A DNA stretch of 64,000 bases from Alphaproteobacteria bacterium (GCA_021775915.1 JAJFGW010000016.1:1-64000), one strand, 5' to 3'. Counted from the first letter of the stretch, positions 30,323 to 40,508 are shown. The notes: generated by a model not told the origin, from the letters alone. Translations and numbers: made by a program.

Positions 30323-31193
30323 GGCGTTTTTCTTTCAAGTCCAGGCCAAGAACAAACAATTTGTGTTTGTTAGCCAAATCGGCCACTTCCTGCGGTTTAA
30401 TCAGCAAACTATGTCCCGCCTGAACAACAATACCGGAAAGCCCTATTTTAGCACATAACCGTATCGTTTCCGGGCCAATCGTGGGCAAATCAAAACTTTG
30501 ATCCTGTTGCGGCTTACAGGTTTTAACCAGAACACCGCCCCTGCCCTTACGTTTATATTTAATACAGCGCTGAATAAGCTCATCTGTGCCTTCGGCCGCC
30601 TCTACGCCAAGGACAATGCCTTCCTGCACAATAACGGACTGCCCTACATCCATAAGCCCCAAATGAGTAGACACCTCGATACCGCGATCAATATCACCCC
30701 AATCGGCTTTTTTAGGCTTATAGCGCCCAACCTGCCCCGGCCCGACCAGCAAGTTCTCTACAAACTCCTGAACGCCATGGACATTAAAACCTTCCAGCTC
30801 AAGCTCATAACGAAGAGCCTGTAACAAACTATCATCGCCCATAGATTTTAAACCGATGCGGGTAAAGAACTGAACCGTCCGCATGTCCGGCTTTAATTCA
30901 GCTAAACTAGGGCGTCGTATAGAGCCTATCAGAACAAGGTCTCTTATATCATGCGACTGGAGCGTGTTAATGATCTGCCCGGCCGCACCAAGGCGCGTCA
31001 TCATATAGTTACGGCCTTCCATGATCGCAGGGTCTGTCTGACCTTCAAAGCCAACAACAAAGACTTCCAAACCGGATTTATCACAAGCATGGAGAAGTCT
31101 TTCCGGAACGCTACCGCCTCCGGCAATAATACCCAGCCGTTTGATACGGCCTTTTACGCGGCTTTTTGCTCTATTTTCTTCTGAGGCTGACAT
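30312..31193 (-). CDS. lpxI: UDP-2,3-diacylglucosamine diphosphatase LpxI
   Basis: 293 residues, the LpxI (DUF1009) family, which replaces LpxH in alphaproteobacteria. The N-terminal domain begins LGIIAGGGSVPERLLHAC; the C-terminal domain has DVGQSVIVQEGIVLGVEAAEGTDELIQRC, GVLVKTCKPQQDQSFDLPTIGPETI and GIVVQAGHSLL. It hydrolyses UDP-2,3-diacylglucosamine to lipid X, the substrate of LpxB encoded next. The only in-frame ATG lies inside lpxA, giving an unusually long 40-base same-strand overlap. Confidence 0.93.
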   Translation of the reverse strand: MSASEENRAKSRVKGRIKRLGIIAGGGSVPERLLHACDKSGLEVFVVGFEGQTDPAIMEGRNYMMTRLGAAGQIINTLQSHDIRDLVLIGSIRRPSLAELKPDMRTVQFFTRIGLKSMGDDSLLQALRYELELEGFNVHGVQEFVENLLVGPGQVGRYKPKKADWGDIDRGIEVSTHLGLMDVGQSVIVQEGIVLGVEAAEGTDELIQRCIKYKRKGRGGVLVKTCKPQQDQSFDLPTIGPETIRLCAKIGLSGIVVQAGHSLLIKPQEVADLANKHKLFVLGLDLKEKRHAA

Positions 31194-31966
31194 AAAGGAA
31201 ACCTTGTTTTTTCGCGGGCAAATTGAATAACATTCATAACAAGCTTATCGTCCGCAAATTCTGAAGCAACCATTTCAATCCGTTGGTCAAATGTACCTTC
31301 GTTGCCAAAAATTTGTTTAAAGGCACGTTGCAGAGTTTTAATTTCATCTTTTGAAAAGCCTTGTCTTTCAAGGCCAATAAGATTAAGCCCTGCCAGAAAA
31401 GCCCGATCACCCTTTACCCTACCAAAAGGTATCACATCACTTTCAACACCGGACATGCCGCCGATAACAGCATAAGCGCCAATACGGACAAACTGATGCA
31501 CGGCAGATAAACCGCCGAGTACGGCATAATCACCAACATGAACATGACCGCCGAGTGTTGCGTTATTCGCCATAATGATATTGCTACCAATAATACAATC
31601 ATGGGCAATATGCGATGCCACCATAAACAGGTTGTTATCACCTACAATTGTTTTCATACCGCCGGACTTGGTGCCGGGATTCATAGTGACATGCTCGCGG
31701 ATAACATTATTTTCACCAATAATCAGTTCGGCGGGTTCACCCTCATATTTTTTGTCCTGAGTCTGTGAGCCGATAGAGGAAAAAGGATAAATTTCCGTAC
31801 CTGCACCGATGGTTGTAATACCATCAAGGACAACATGAGAATGTAGCTTTACACTGGTCTTGAGAACAACATTAGCCCCCACAACGCAGTAAGCGCCTAT
31901 TTCAACATTGTCAGCAATGTTCGCACTGGCTTCTATAATGGCCGTAGGGTGAATTTTCTGTGTCAT
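31154..31966 (-). CDS. lpxA: UDP-N-acetylglucosamine acyltransferase
   Basis: 270 residues, a left-handed beta-helix with hexapeptide repeats through about residue 185 and a C-terminal helical domain. The catalytic His is H122 in SHIAHDCIIG (E. coli H125). It adds a 3-hydroxyacyl chain to UDP-GlcNAc, the first step of lipid A synthesis. The last residues KKIEQKAA overlap the start of lpxI. It lies between fabZ and lpxI, the standard order. Confidence 0.96.
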   Translation of the reverse strand: MTQKIHPTAIIEASANIADNVEIGAYCVVGANVVLKTSVKLHSHVVLDGITTIGAGTEIYPFSSIGSQTQDKKYEGEPAELIIGENNVIREHVTMNPGTKSGGMKTIVGDNNLFMVASHIAHDCIIGSNIIMANNATLGGHVHVGDYAVLGGLSAVHQFVRIGAYAVIGGMSGVESDVIPFGRVKGDRAFLAGLNLIGLERQGFSKDEIKTLQRAFKQIFGNEGTFDQRIEMVASEFADDKLVMNVIQFAREKTRFPLCQPQKKIEQKAA

Positions 31967-32073
31967 TCTCTTTCCAAAATTATATTTATACGCGGATCAA
32001 TATAAGGTCTGCGCACCAATAAAACAAATCACGCTTTATTGCGGAAAGTTACAAATATCAAGGGTTAGCGCGA

Positions 32074-32541
32074 TTAGGCCGCTTCTTCTGTGCTTTCCAC
32101 AATCATAGCGCAAAAAGTTGCTTCAGCACATAAAATACCATCAACTTTTGCTTCACCTTTGAATTTCCAAACGGTCTTGCGACTATGAATTTTACTGACA
32201 TGAATATGCATTGAGTCCCCCGGCACAACAGGCTTACGGAACCGCGCTTCATCAATGCTAAGAAAGTAAACTATATCTCCGGCATTTTTTTTCTTCATCG
32301 CTTCCACAACGACCAAAGCAGCCGTCTGGGCCATAGCCTCAATAATAAGAACACCGGGCATTACAGGAGCCGTTGGAAAATGACCCTGAAACTGCGGTTC
32401 ATTTACCGTTACATTCTTAAGGCAAACTGCGCTTTGCCCTGATTCAAATTCCAGAACCCTGTCAACAAGCAGAAAAGGATAGCGATGAGGAAGCATCTCC
32501 ATAATCTTTGTAATATCTATATTGCCTACCGTATCACTCAT
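32074..32541 (-). CDS. fabZ: 3-hydroxyacyl-ACP dehydratase FabZ
   Basis: 155 residues, single hot-dog fold. Catalytic His is H54 in GHFPTAPVMPGVLIIEAMAQ with E68 as partner; LPHRYPFLLVDRV is the usual N-terminal signature. It dehydrates 3-hydroxyacyl-ACP in fatty-acid elongation and competes with LpxA and LpxD for 3-hydroxyacyl-ACP, which explains its place between lpxD and lpxA. A 107-base gap to lpxA has no visible promoter. Confidence 0.97.
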   Translation of the reverse strand: MSDTVGNIDITKIMEMLPHRYPFLLVDRVLEFESGQSAVCLKNVTVNEPQFQGHFPTAPVMPGVLIIEAMAQTAALVVVEAMKKKNAGDIVYFLSIDEARFRKPVVPGDSMHIHVSKIHSRKTVWKFKGEAKVDGILCAEATFCAMIVESTEEAA

Positions 32542-32590
32542 AGCGCTAACCCATTATTTTTGTAAAATGTTATGTCTTATATCTTTTTAA

Positions 32591-33610
32591 TTATTTTTTC
32601 TTTTTAACCAAACGTCCCAATGCAGCAAATTGCCGCATTGACTGTCTTAGAGGAAGCGCAGGAGATCCAAGCTGCTCTTCTCCGGCAGGTACATCACGCA
32701 TAACCCCCGCTTGAGCACCAATTCTGGCCCCTGTTCCAATCCGCAGATGCCCAGCCACACCTGCCTGTCCTGCCAACACAGCATAATCTTCAATCACCGT
32801 GCTGCCGGATATTCCCACTTGCGACACAATAACGCAACCTTTACCTATTTTTACATTATGCGCAATCTGAACAAGGTTATCTATCCAGGTTCCCGAGCCT
32901 ATTTCAGTATCCGGGCCTGAACCACGGTCAATCGTAGTATTGGCTCCGATCTCAACGTTATCGCCAATGATAACACGTCCAAGCTGCGGCACCTTCACAT
33001 AGCCTTCCGGGGCTATTGCAAAACCAAAACCATCCTGACCAATACGACACCCCGGATAAACCCTCACATGATCGCCAGCAAGGCAGTGTGTTACCGTCGC
33101 ATTAGTCCCCACGCGACAATCATTTCCGAGCTTTACCCGCCCGCCAATGACGGCATTAGCCTCTACCCAGCATCTATCACCAATTTCTGCCTCCGCACCA
33201 ATCACAGCGCCATGTTCAATAACACAGCCCTCACCAAGTTGGGCGCCAGGGTCAATGAAAGCTCCGTCGGAAACAGAAGAGTCCGGCATGTTTTGAGGAT
33301 AAAAAGCCTGCGCCGCAAGGGCGTAGGCCTTATAAGGATGTGGAGTTAAAAGCAACGCCATGCCCTGCGGCGCTTTATCCTGCATCTCGGGAGAAACAAT
33401 ACAAGCCCCGGCTTTTGTAGATAAAAGCTGCTCTTTATAACGAATATTATCAAAAAAACTTAAGGACGATTTGTCAGCCTGGTCCAGCGGCGCAACGTCC
33501 TCCACTACCCTGTCAGGGTCAGAGCCGTCCGACAAATCAGCGCCTGTTATTTTTGCCAGCTGACCTAAAGAGAGCGTGCCGAAACGATGATGAAATCTTG
33601 GATCAGGCAT
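32591..33610 (-). CDS. lpxD: UDP-3-O-(3-hydroxyacyl)glucosamine N-acyltransferase
   Basis: 339 residues. An N-terminal uridine-binding domain (about 1-105, with [14 protein letters not shown]) precedes a left-handed beta-helix with the catalytic His at H251 in [10 protein letters not shown]. The C-terminus is helical and ends in KKKK. It attaches the N-linked acyl chain in lipid A synthesis, third step. Follows skp by 12 bases and belongs to the bamA-skp-lpxD-fabZ-lpxA-lpxI-lpxB block. Confidence 0.96.
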   Translation of the reverse strand: MPDPRFHHRFGTLSLGQLAKITGADLSDGSDPDRVVEDVAPLDQADKSSLSFFDNIRYKEQLLSTKAGACIVSPEMQDKAPQGMALLLTPHPYKAYALAAQAFYPQNMPDSSVSDGAFIDPGAQLGEGCVIEHGAVIGAEAEIGDRCWVEANAVIGGRVKLGNDCRVGTNATVTHCLAGDHVRVYPGCRIGQDGFGFAIAPEGYVKVPQLGRVIIGDNVEIGANTTIDRGSGPDTEIGSGTWIDNLVQIAHNVKIGKGCVIVSQVGISGSTVIEDYAVLAGQAGVAGHLRIGTGARIGAQAGVMRDVPAGEEQLGSPALPLRQSMRQFAALGRLVKKKK

Positions 33611-33622
33611 GACAGTACAGCT

Positions 33623-34174
33623 CTAGTTAGTCTCAACTTTTAAGTCTACTTTCTTAAGGGATTTATTCAGACTCTTCATAATTTGGTCGGTAATATCCAT
33701 TTCTTTTTTTGCCAGGATAACGTTCTGCCGCGTAACAACCAGATCATATTCTTCTTTATCGGCCATATCCGCAACAATTTGGACAACCTCTTTACGAATT
33801 ACAGTCAATGCATCGCTCGCCGCTTGTTCAAGAGAGCGCTGCCTTTGTTGCACAAGCTTCCGTGTTTCAAGGATCTGGCCTTCAAATTCCTGACGCTTTT
33901 TTGCAAACTCTTCAGCAGATAACTCAGCCCGCATGTCTATAATTTTCTTTTCCTGATCCAGTAATTCCCGCTCATGTTTAGAAAACTCTTCCTGAAAGGA
34001 TTTACGGTGGGTATCAAGCTGGCCTTGAATGCTTTTGGCTGCCTTGGAATCACTCATAATCTTTTGAATATTAACAACACCGACTTTGGTTTCAGCCTGT
34101 GCCATCCCCGGTAACAGGCAAAGCCCTATAACCGTTATCGATAAAAAGAAAATTCTAAAATACTGCGTATTCAT
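33623..34174 (-). CDS. skp: OmpH/Skp-family periplasmic chaperone
   Basis: 183 residues. Signal peptide at about 1-27 (FFLSITVIGLCLLPGMAQA, cleavage after AQA), then a short strand region KVGVVNIQKIM, a long helical arm pair rich in Lys/Glu/Gln (about 60-125), and a closing strand. Skp trimers hold unfolded outer-membrane proteins in the periplasm and pass them to BamA, encoded immediately upstream. Sequence similarity in this family is loose, but layout and position are clear. Confidence 0.9.
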   Translation of the reverse strand: MNTQYFRIFFLSITVIGLCLLPGMAQAETKVGVVNIQKIMSDSKAAKSIQGQLDTHRKSFQEEFSKHERELLDQEKKIIDMRAELSAEEFAKKRQEFEGQILETRKLVQQRQRSLEQAASDALTVIRKEVVQIVADMADKEEYDLVVTRQNVILAKKEMDITDQIMKSLNKSLKKVDLKVETN

Positions 34175-34221
34175 AATGCCTCACTCAATCTAAATTTTAT
34201 GTCTGAAAGCTGTTTAACAGA

Positions 34222-36513
34222 TTAGAAACGAGTTCCAAAGTTAAATCTAAAGCTTTCTGTCTTATCAAATTCTTCGTCAAGATAAGGAGCCGAGAAGTCA
34301 ACACGGATCGGCCCCAATGGTGACCTCCATGAAATCCCTATACCTGCGGCTGCACGAACGCTGTTTGTATCCTTGATATTAACGCCGGTAGCATCGTCAA
34401 GCTCCCATAGCGACCCAAAATCAGTGAACGTGTGACCTTTGATCCCCATTTCCTCTGGCAAACCAAGTGGGAATGTCAGCTCTGCCGTCCCCCGGTAGAA
34501 ATAATTTCCTCCGAGAGAATCCTCAGTAGCAATATCCCGCGGCCCAACCCCGGCTGGTTCAAACCCTCTCAAGCTGCCCCCTCCAAGAAAGAACCGCTCA
34601 TTAATCTGAATATCATTATCGCCTGTACTCCCAATAGCCCCGGCCTCACCAAGAAGGTTAAGAATCCATTTTTCTGCTACAGGGTAATAATAAGAAGCCC
34701 CCACTTTACCAGAAAGATAGTCAGTATCACCACCCAAACCGGCAAACTCTGTATCAACCCAGCCCATTAGGCCACTTGTAGGAAATAGAGTACTGTTACG
34801 ATCATCGTAGGTAAGGCGTTGGGAAATAGCAGAGCTTACACGTTGCCCCTCCTGATCCAGAATAAAGCGAGATGCCGAAGCACTCACATCTGTAATATCA
34901 TTGCGCTCCAACCGGTAACGCAGAACCTGACGCCATTTATCTGACAACGGGTAGCCAAAACGAAGACCACCCCCTGTACGCCTTTGGTCAAAAGAGCTTT
35001 CGTCCTGAAGGTCGCGCGTAATGTGGAACAGATCAACTCCGGCAGAAAAATCACGGTCGAGGAAATAAGGCTCCGTAAAAGAGAAATTAAACTCGGTGCG
35101 CTCTCCAGCAATTGTTGAAGAAAGCAGCAGGTCTTGCCCCCTACCAAGAAGGTTGCGCTCACGAATAGCGACATCAGCAAGCGGGCCATCGGTTGTTGAA
35201 AAACCGGCACCAATAGATAATTCACCAGTAGATTGCTCCACCACTTCAACATCGAGAACAGTCTTATCAGGAGCACTCCCTTGTAGCGGTGTAACCGTTA
35301 CAGTTTCAAAATACCCTAAATCCCTGGTGTTTTGTTCGGAATGGGCCAGTTTAGAACGATTGAACGGGTCACCCTCAACCAGATCCATTTCCCGCCGCAC
35401 AACCTTATCCAGCGTTCTGACATTCCCGCGAATGTCTATACGTTCAACAAAAACACGGGGGGTTTCATTAATAGCAAAGGTAACATCAATGGTTTGTTCT
35501 TCGCGGTTTCTTTTGATTTCCGGGCGCACACTAACAAAAGCAAACTGTAAGTCACCTAGAGCATCTGTAAATTTATCAATAGATTTTGTGACCTCATCGG
35601 CATCATACCAATCACCCACTTCGAAAGTAACTTGCGGCTTCAGGACAGCGGCATCAAAGTGACGCAGGGCCGAATTAATAGCAATATCCTTAACGCGATA
35701 ACGCTCACCCTCTTCAACTGTAAATGTAATAAAGAAATGGTTGCGGTCATGGGAAAGCTCAGCAACAGCAGACACAAGGCGAAAATCAGCATAGCCCTGT
35801 GAAAGATAAAAACGCCGCAGCAGCTCTTGGTCAAAAGACACCCGATCAGGATCATAACGATCATCTGAGCTCAGGAAACGATACCACCGCGATTCCCTTG
35901 TGCTAACTTCACTACGTAAACGGTCATCATCAAAGTGCCTGTTTCCGATAAAGCGGATCGTTTTTACGTCTGTAACCGCACCTTCGTTAATTTCAAAAAC
36001 CAAATTCACTCGATTCTGATCAAGCTTTATAACTTTTGGCTCAATATTAGCGGAAAAACGGCCATTACGCTGGTAAATCTGATAGAGCCTGTTTACATCA
36101 GCCTGCACTCTGGTCCGGGTAAAGACCTGCCGTGGCCGTAACGAAATCTCGGCCATAAGCTCATCATTTTCAATCTTGGCATTACCTTCAAAGACAATCT
36201 GACTGATAACGGGGTTCTCTACAACGGCGACCTCAAGAACTCTGCCTTTTTGACGCAGCGTCACGTCAGCAAACAATCCGGTAGCGAATAGACTTTTAAG
36301 CGCCTTATCCATTGTCCCCTGATCCATAGGGTCACCAACGCGAACATCCATATAGGTCAAAACCGTCGCCGGCTCGATCCGCTCCACCCCCACGATCTGG
36401 ATTTCCGATACGCGCACCCCGGTCTGAGCATAAGAGAGAGGACTTCCCAGCACACCAAAGGCAGCAAACAATAAGACTGCAAAACAAAGTCTTAATCTCA
36501 ATATTCCGATCAT
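34222..36513 (-). CDS. bamA: Outer-membrane protein assembly factor BamA
   Basis: 763 residues, usual length. Signal peptide at about 1-29, five POTRA domains (about 32-420, first IVGVERIEPATVLTYMDVRVGD) and an Omp85 16-strand barrel closing with the terminal aromatic FRFNFGTRF. The barrel loop motif appears as FFLGGGSLRGFEPAGVGPRD, the conserved VRGF/Y-type loop of Omp85 proteins (here LRGF). It inserts beta-barrel proteins into the outer membrane. Placed between rseP and skp as in most proteobacteria. Confidence 0.96.
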   Translation of the reverse strand: MIGILRLRLCFAVLLFAAFGVLGSPLSYAQTGVRVSEIQIVGVERIEPATVLTYMDVRVGDPMDQGTMDKALKSLFATGLFADVTLRQKGRVLEVAVVENPVISQIVFEGNAKIENDELMAEISLRPRQVFTRTRVQADVNRLYQIYQRNGRFSANIEPKVIKLDQNRVNLVFEINEGAVTDVKTIRFIGNRHFDDDRLRSEVSTRESRWYRFLSSDDRYDPDRVSFDQELLRRFYLSQGYADFRLVSAVAELSHDRNHFFITFTVEEGERYRVKDIAINSALRHFDAAVLKPQVTFEVGDWYDADEVTKSIDKFTDALGDLQFAFVSVRPEIKRNREEQTIDVTFAINETPRVFVERIDIRGNVRTLDKVVRREMDLVEGDPFNRSKLAHSEQNTRDLGYFETVTVTPLQGSAPDKTVLDVEVVEQSTGELSIGAGFSTTDGPLADVAIRERNLLGRGQDLLLSSTIAGERTEFNFSFTEPYFLDRDFSAGVDLFHITRDLQDESSFDQRRTGGGLRFGYPLSDKWRQVLRYRLERNDITDVSASASRFILDQEGQRVSSAISQRLTYDDRNSTLFPTSGLMGWVDTEFAGLGGDTDYLSGKVGASYYYPVAEKWILNLLGEAGAIGSTGDNDIQINERFFLGGGSLRGFEPAGVGPRDIATEDSLGGNYFYRGTAELTFPLGLPEEMGIKGHTFTDFGSLWELDDATGVNIKDTNSVRAAAGIGISWRSPLGPIRVDFSAPYLDEEFDKTESFRFNFGTRF

Positions 36514-36559
36514 AACAATCCAGTTTTATTTAATTAGGGGGAACAGACCAATCCATATT

Positions 36560-37951
36560 TCACAGAATGACCTGTATAATGTCATTTAAGTTAGCAAATA
36601 CCATGATTCCAACTAGTATGGCTAGTCCTAAACGAAAGGCGTACTCCTGAATCTGTTCGGAAAGCGGCGAACCTTTGGCTGCCTCTATGAGATAAAAGAA
36701 CAAATGACCACCATCCAGCATCGGAATGGGGAACAAATTAATCAGCCCCAAATTAATGGATAACAATGCCGTAAATGTAATCAGAGCAAAAATACCGGCT
36801 TGTGCCATATCCCCGGCAATAGCGCCAATTCGAATAATTCCGCCAAGTTCTGTAGCACTTCTGGTTCCTGAAACCATTTGCCCCAAAGCCTTGAGTGTAC
36901 TCAGAGTAATATGAGACGTCTCATCCGCAGCCTCAGCAATACTGGCGACAAGGCCGTGCTTTACAAATATCTCGTCTTCACGATCAGAAACATCGAGAAA
37001 TCCATACTCAACACTCTCAGCATCATAAAGCGCTTCATTAAAATCAGCCAAAGGCTGGACGATGATTTCATCAATTTCAGAACCGCGGTCAAGAGCTATT
37101 TTGAATGTTGTGCCTAAGCGATCAACGATAGCCTTATGCAGAGCCACAGGGTCGTCATATTTACGACCATCTATCTCCTTAATAAAGCTTATTTCAATGG
37201 CATTACCGGGGCTAATCAATCCCAAAAGACCGCGCGCATGTTTAAACCCAAAACGGTCTTCATTAATCAAACGCTCCGGTGATGCTATAAGTTCAATAAC
37301 TTCACCATCACGCTTAATTTTAAATTTACGCTCCGTATCCAGCCCGACAAGTACCTCACGGCGGATATCCTCAAAACGCTGCACTTTTGTATTATCTATG
37401 GCAACAATCTCATCATGTGGCTGAAAACCGGCTTTCTCGGCAGCACTGCCGCCAATAATTGCCGAAGCAACAGGAGGTGTTACCGATTGCCCATGAAAGA
37501 AATACAAACCCGCCAGAAGAATAATCGCGAATATGAAGTTAATAGCGGGCCCAGCCAAAACAATAGCAGAGCGCTGTCCCACTGGTTTTGCGAAAAACGC
37601 GCCCTCTTTCTCTTTTTTAGTTAACGGACGGATTTCTTCGCTATCTTTGTCCTTAACATCACTAACATGGCTGGCGCTTGCAGGGTCAGCGTCACCAAAC
37701 ATCTTGACGTAACCACCAAGCGGGATCATGGCAAATTTCCACCGCGTACCGTTTTTGTCCGTAAACCCGAACATTTCTTTACCAAAACCAATAGAGAAGG
37801 CCTCAATACGAACACCGCACATACGGGCAACTATGTAATGCCCCCACTCATGCACAAAAACCAGAATACTAAGAACCAACACAAAAGCGCCGCCATAAAG
37901 CCAAGCATTTCCTGCGATCAACTGTAACCACTCAAAAATAGAACTATTCAT
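36560..37951 (-). CDS. rseP: Site-2 intramembrane zinc protease RseP
   Basis: 463 residues. Zinc-binding HEWGH (H34, E35, H38) in the first membrane helix, a PDZ region in the middle (AEKAGFQPHDEIVAIDNTKV), a third metal ligand in NLFPIPMLDGGH, and a final membrane helix. It cleaves membrane-bound anti-sigma factors and remnant signal peptides. Compared with many relatives, the stretch between the PDZ and the C-terminal helices is longer (about 240-340), possibly a second degenerate PDZ. Its start overlaps the dxr stop by 4 bases. Confidence 0.94.
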   Translation of the reverse strand: MNSSIFEWLQLIAGNAWLYGGAFVLVLSILVFVHEWGHYIVARMCGVRIEAFSIGFGKEMFGFTDKNGTRWKFAMIPLGGYVKMFGDADPASASHVSDVKDKDSEEIRPLTKKEKEGAFFAKPVGQRSAIVLAGPAINFIFAIILLAGLYFFHGQSVTPPVASAIIGGSAAEKAGFQPHDEIVAIDNTKVQRFEDIRREVLVGLDTERKFKIKRDGEVIELIASPERLINEDRFGFKHARGLLGLISPGNAIEISFIKEIDGRKYDDPVALHKAIVDRLGTTFKIALDRGSEIDEIIVQPLADFNEALYDAESVEYGFLDVSDREDEIFVKHGLVASIAEAADETSHITLSTLKALGQMVSGTRSATELGGIIRIGAIAGDMAQAGIFALITFTALLSINLGLINLFPIPMLDGGHLFFYLIEAAKGSPLSEQIQEYAFRLGLAILVGIMVFANLNDIIQVIL

Positions 37952-39141
37952 ACGGCGTGAACCTCTTTCTTCTCTCTATTACCAGCACCACCACTAATGT
38001 AGTGCGATGTTAACTCTCGCACAGTCTCGTCAAACGAAACAATATTTGCAACAGATTTTAATGATTGCTGCTCTGTTTTATCCAGAATGTGCCGCACTGT
38101 ATCTACGATATCCAGAAATCCTATTTGCTTATCAAGGAAAGCCTGTACAGCAATTTCATTCGCAGCGTTAAAAGCCACACAAAAAGCAGGCCCGGAATAC
38201 AAACATTCATAAGCAAGCTTAAGCGCATAAAACTTATTATTATCAACTGGTTCTAACTCTAAATTAATAATCTTATTTAAATCGAGTTTATTGCCGGGTG
38301 TGGCCATTCTGTCCGGCCACCCCAAACAATAAGCAATCGGTGTTTTCATATCCGGCGCACCCATTTGTGCCAATACGGAGCCGTCATTGTACTCCACCAT
38401 CGAATGAATAATTGACTGGGGATGAATTAAAACATCGATATTTTCCGGTTTCATATCAAATAAATAATGGGCCTCAATGACTTCGAGGGCTTTATTCATC
38501 AATGTTGCACTATCCACCGAAATTTTCCGCCCCATCACCCAGTTGGGGTGAGCCACGGCCTGCTCCGGCGTTGCCACCTCCATATCTTTCCTGTCCCAAC
38601 TTCTAAAAGGACCACCGGAAGCGGTTAAAATAATGCGTTCAATCGCCCGGCGCTGCTTCTCATCAAAGACCTGAAACACAGCATTGTGCTCGCTATCCAC
38701 GGGTAATATAGTAACGCTGTGCTTTTGAGCTGCCGCCATCACAAGCGGCCCGGCGGCAACAAGCGGCTCTTTATTTGCCAGCGCAACATTGGCTCCGGCT
38801 TCAATCGCTTTCATAATAGGCTCAAGCCCGGCAAACCCCATAATGGCGGCCATAACCAAGTCACAGGGCATGGATGCCGCCTCCAATAAAGCTTCCCTGC
38901 CTGCGGAAACTTCAACGCCACTGCCGGACAACAATTCTTTTAATGGTTTAAAGGCCGCAGGGTCAGCAATGATGGCCTGACTGGCATTCAGCTCCTTTGC
39001 TTGCTGCGCCAAAAGCTCTGCATTGCTGTGCGCCGTCACGGCTTGCACGTCAAAACACTCGGCCTGCGATAAAATAACCTCAACCGTACTCTGCCCCACA
39101 GAGCCGGTAGAACCCAATATACTGATTTTCTTCACAGACAT
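37948..39141 (-). CDS. dxr: 1-deoxy-D-xylulose 5-phosphate reductoisomerase
   Basis: 397 residues. NADPH-binding ILGSTGSVGQSTVEVI at the N-terminus; metal and substrate motifs include ILPVDSEHNAVFQ, LTASGGPFR, HPNWVMGRKISVDSATLMNK and IIHSMVEYNDGSVLAQMG. It makes methylerythritol phosphate, the committed intermediate of the MEP isoprenoid route, feeding UppS encoded just upstream. The start lies 10 bases inside the cdsA 3' end. Confidence 0.97.
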   Translation of the reverse strand: MSVKKISILGSTGSVGQSTVEVILSQAECFDVQAVTAHSNAELLAQQAKELNASQAIIADPAAFKPLKELLSGSGVEVSAGREALLEAASMPCDLVMAAIMGFAGLEPIMKAIEAGANVALANKEPLVAAGPLVMAAAQKHSVTILPVDSEHNAVFQVFDEKQRRAIERIILTASGGPFRSWDRKDMEVATPEQAVAHPNWVMGRKISVDSATLMNKALEVIEAHYLFDMKPENIDVLIHPQSIIHSMVEYNDGSVLAQMGAPDMKTPIAYCLGWPDRMATPGNKLDLNKIINLELEPVDNNKFYALKLAYECLYSGPAFCVAFNAANEIAVQAFLDKQIGFLDIVDTVRHILDKTEQQSLKSVANIVSFDETVRELTSHYISGGAGNREKKEVHAV

Positions 39142-39764
39142 AGTAACAAAACCCCTAGGAACACAGGGGATACAAGCAGAAGAGCATCTATCCTGTCAAG
39201 TATTCCGCCGTGACCGGGGATTAACTGCCCGGTATCTTTGGCCCCTACTCTGCGTTTATAAAAGGAGATAAACAAATCCCCGCCTTGTCCTACAATCCCC
39301 AGAAACAATCCAACAACAAAGACGTAGGGTATCTCTGGCAAATCACCTAAATATTGCAAAATAAACAGGGCCAACCCACAGAAAAACATAGAGCCGCCTA
39401 GCCCTGCCCAGGTCTTGTTGGGGCTAAGGCTTGGCGCCATTTTCGGCCCGCCAATGGTTTTGCCTGTAACATAAGCGCCAATATCACTAGCCCAGACACA
39501 TAAAATAATAGACAGCGCCAGCCACGCCCCTTCGTCAAAGGCAAAGCGTATAAAAATATAAGATGTAAAACAGACAGACAGATAAAAGACCGCAACCAAC
39601 AAATTAAAATAATAATATTTTCCCTGATTAACCAGACCTATAAATTCATAGAGAGAAACAAGAGCGGCAGCCACAATCATCGCTGTAAAAAACCACCCCC
39701 CGAGAATAATCAGAGCCACTACAAAAGGTGCAAGAACAACCCCTGAGATAATGCGCTTTTTCAA
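39132..39764 (-). CDS. cdsA: Phosphatidate cytidylyltransferase
   Basis: 210 residues, at the short end of the family, with about six membrane helices. The C-terminal family signature is present: DIGAYVTGKTIGGPKMAPSLSPNKTWAG, followed by GDLFISFYKRRVGAKDTGQLIPGHGGILDRIDA. It makes CDP-diacylglycerol for all phospholipids. The conserved catalytic half is complete; the missing length is at the N-terminus, as in other alphaproteobacteria. Overlaps both uppS (4 bases) and dxr (10 bases). Confidence 0.94.
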   Translation of the reverse strand: MKKRIISGVVLAPFVVALIILGGWFFTAMIVAAALVSLYEFIGLVNQGKYYYFNLLVAVFYLSVCFTSYIFIRFAFDEGAWLALSIILCVWASDIGAYVTGKTIGGPKMAPSLSPNKTWAGLGGSMFFCGLALFILQYLGDLPEIPYVFVVGLFLGIVGQGGDLFISFYKRRVGAKDTGQLIPGHGGILDRIDALLLVSPVFLGVLLLCL

Positions 39765-40489
39765 GACTCCCCGCTTATACTTTTCAACGCGCCAAAGCGA
39801 CGGTCACGCTGCCCGTATTCTTCTATGGCGGCGCTCATATCCTCTTTCTGGAAATCAGGCCATAAAGCCTCGGTAAAAACCAGCTCCGCATAAGCGCATT
39901 GCCACAACATAAAATTACTAATCCTCATTTCGCCACTGGTACGGATGAGAATATCAGGGTCAGGAACATCGTCCGTCATCAGGAAAGAGGGTAAATACTC
40001 CTCCGCACAAGCAAAATCAGGGTTTAAACCTTTGTCCTTACACGTTTGCGCCCACCGGCTTGCGGCCTGCAAGATATCATTACGCCCCCCGTAATTCAGG
40101 GCAATAATGACTGTGATCTTATCGTTGTCCGCAGTCAGATTTTCAGCATTTTCAATCAAATCAACAATATCATCAGCAAGCTGAGATCTATCTCCAATAA
40201 CGCGCAGCTTAACATTGTTGCTATGAAGCTCCGCTGTTTGAGAACGCAGGAACATACGCAGCAAACGCATCAGGTCACTGATTTCAGCGGCTGGCCTATT
40301 CCAGTTTTCCGAAGAAAAGCCAAACAAAGTCAAATACTCAACACCCAGCTCACCTGCCGCACGCACGGCCCTTTTGGCAGCTTCGGCCCCTTGCTTATGC
40401 CCCATAGAGCGCGGCAAGCCTCTGGCCTGTGCCCATCGGCCATTGCCATCCATAATAATCGCTATATGTTTAGGGATGCTGTTCTTCAT
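39761..40489 (-). CDS. uppS: Undecaprenyl diphosphate synthase
   Basis: 242 residues, cis-prenyltransferase. Catalytic D14 in IAIIMDGNGRWAQARGLPRSMGHKQGA, FGFSSENWNRP, LNYGGRNDILQA and PDILIRTSGEMRISNF are diagnostic. It makes the C55 lipid carrier for peptidoglycan and polysaccharides. It starts 19 bases after the frr stop. Confidence 0.97.
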   Translation of the reverse strand: MKNSIPKHIAIIMDGNGRWAQARGLPRSMGHKQGAEAAKRAVRAAGELGVEYLTLFGFSSENWNRPAAEISDLMRLLRMFLRSQTAELHSNNVKLRVIGDRSQLADDIVDLIENAENLTADNDKITVIIALNYGGRNDILQAASRWAQTCKDKGLNPDFACAEEYLPSFLMTDDVPDPDILIRTSGEMRISNFMLWQCAYAELVFTEALWPDFQKEDMSAAIEEYGQRDRRFGALKSISGES

Positions 40490-40508
40490 TTATCACTTTA
40501 AAAAATAA

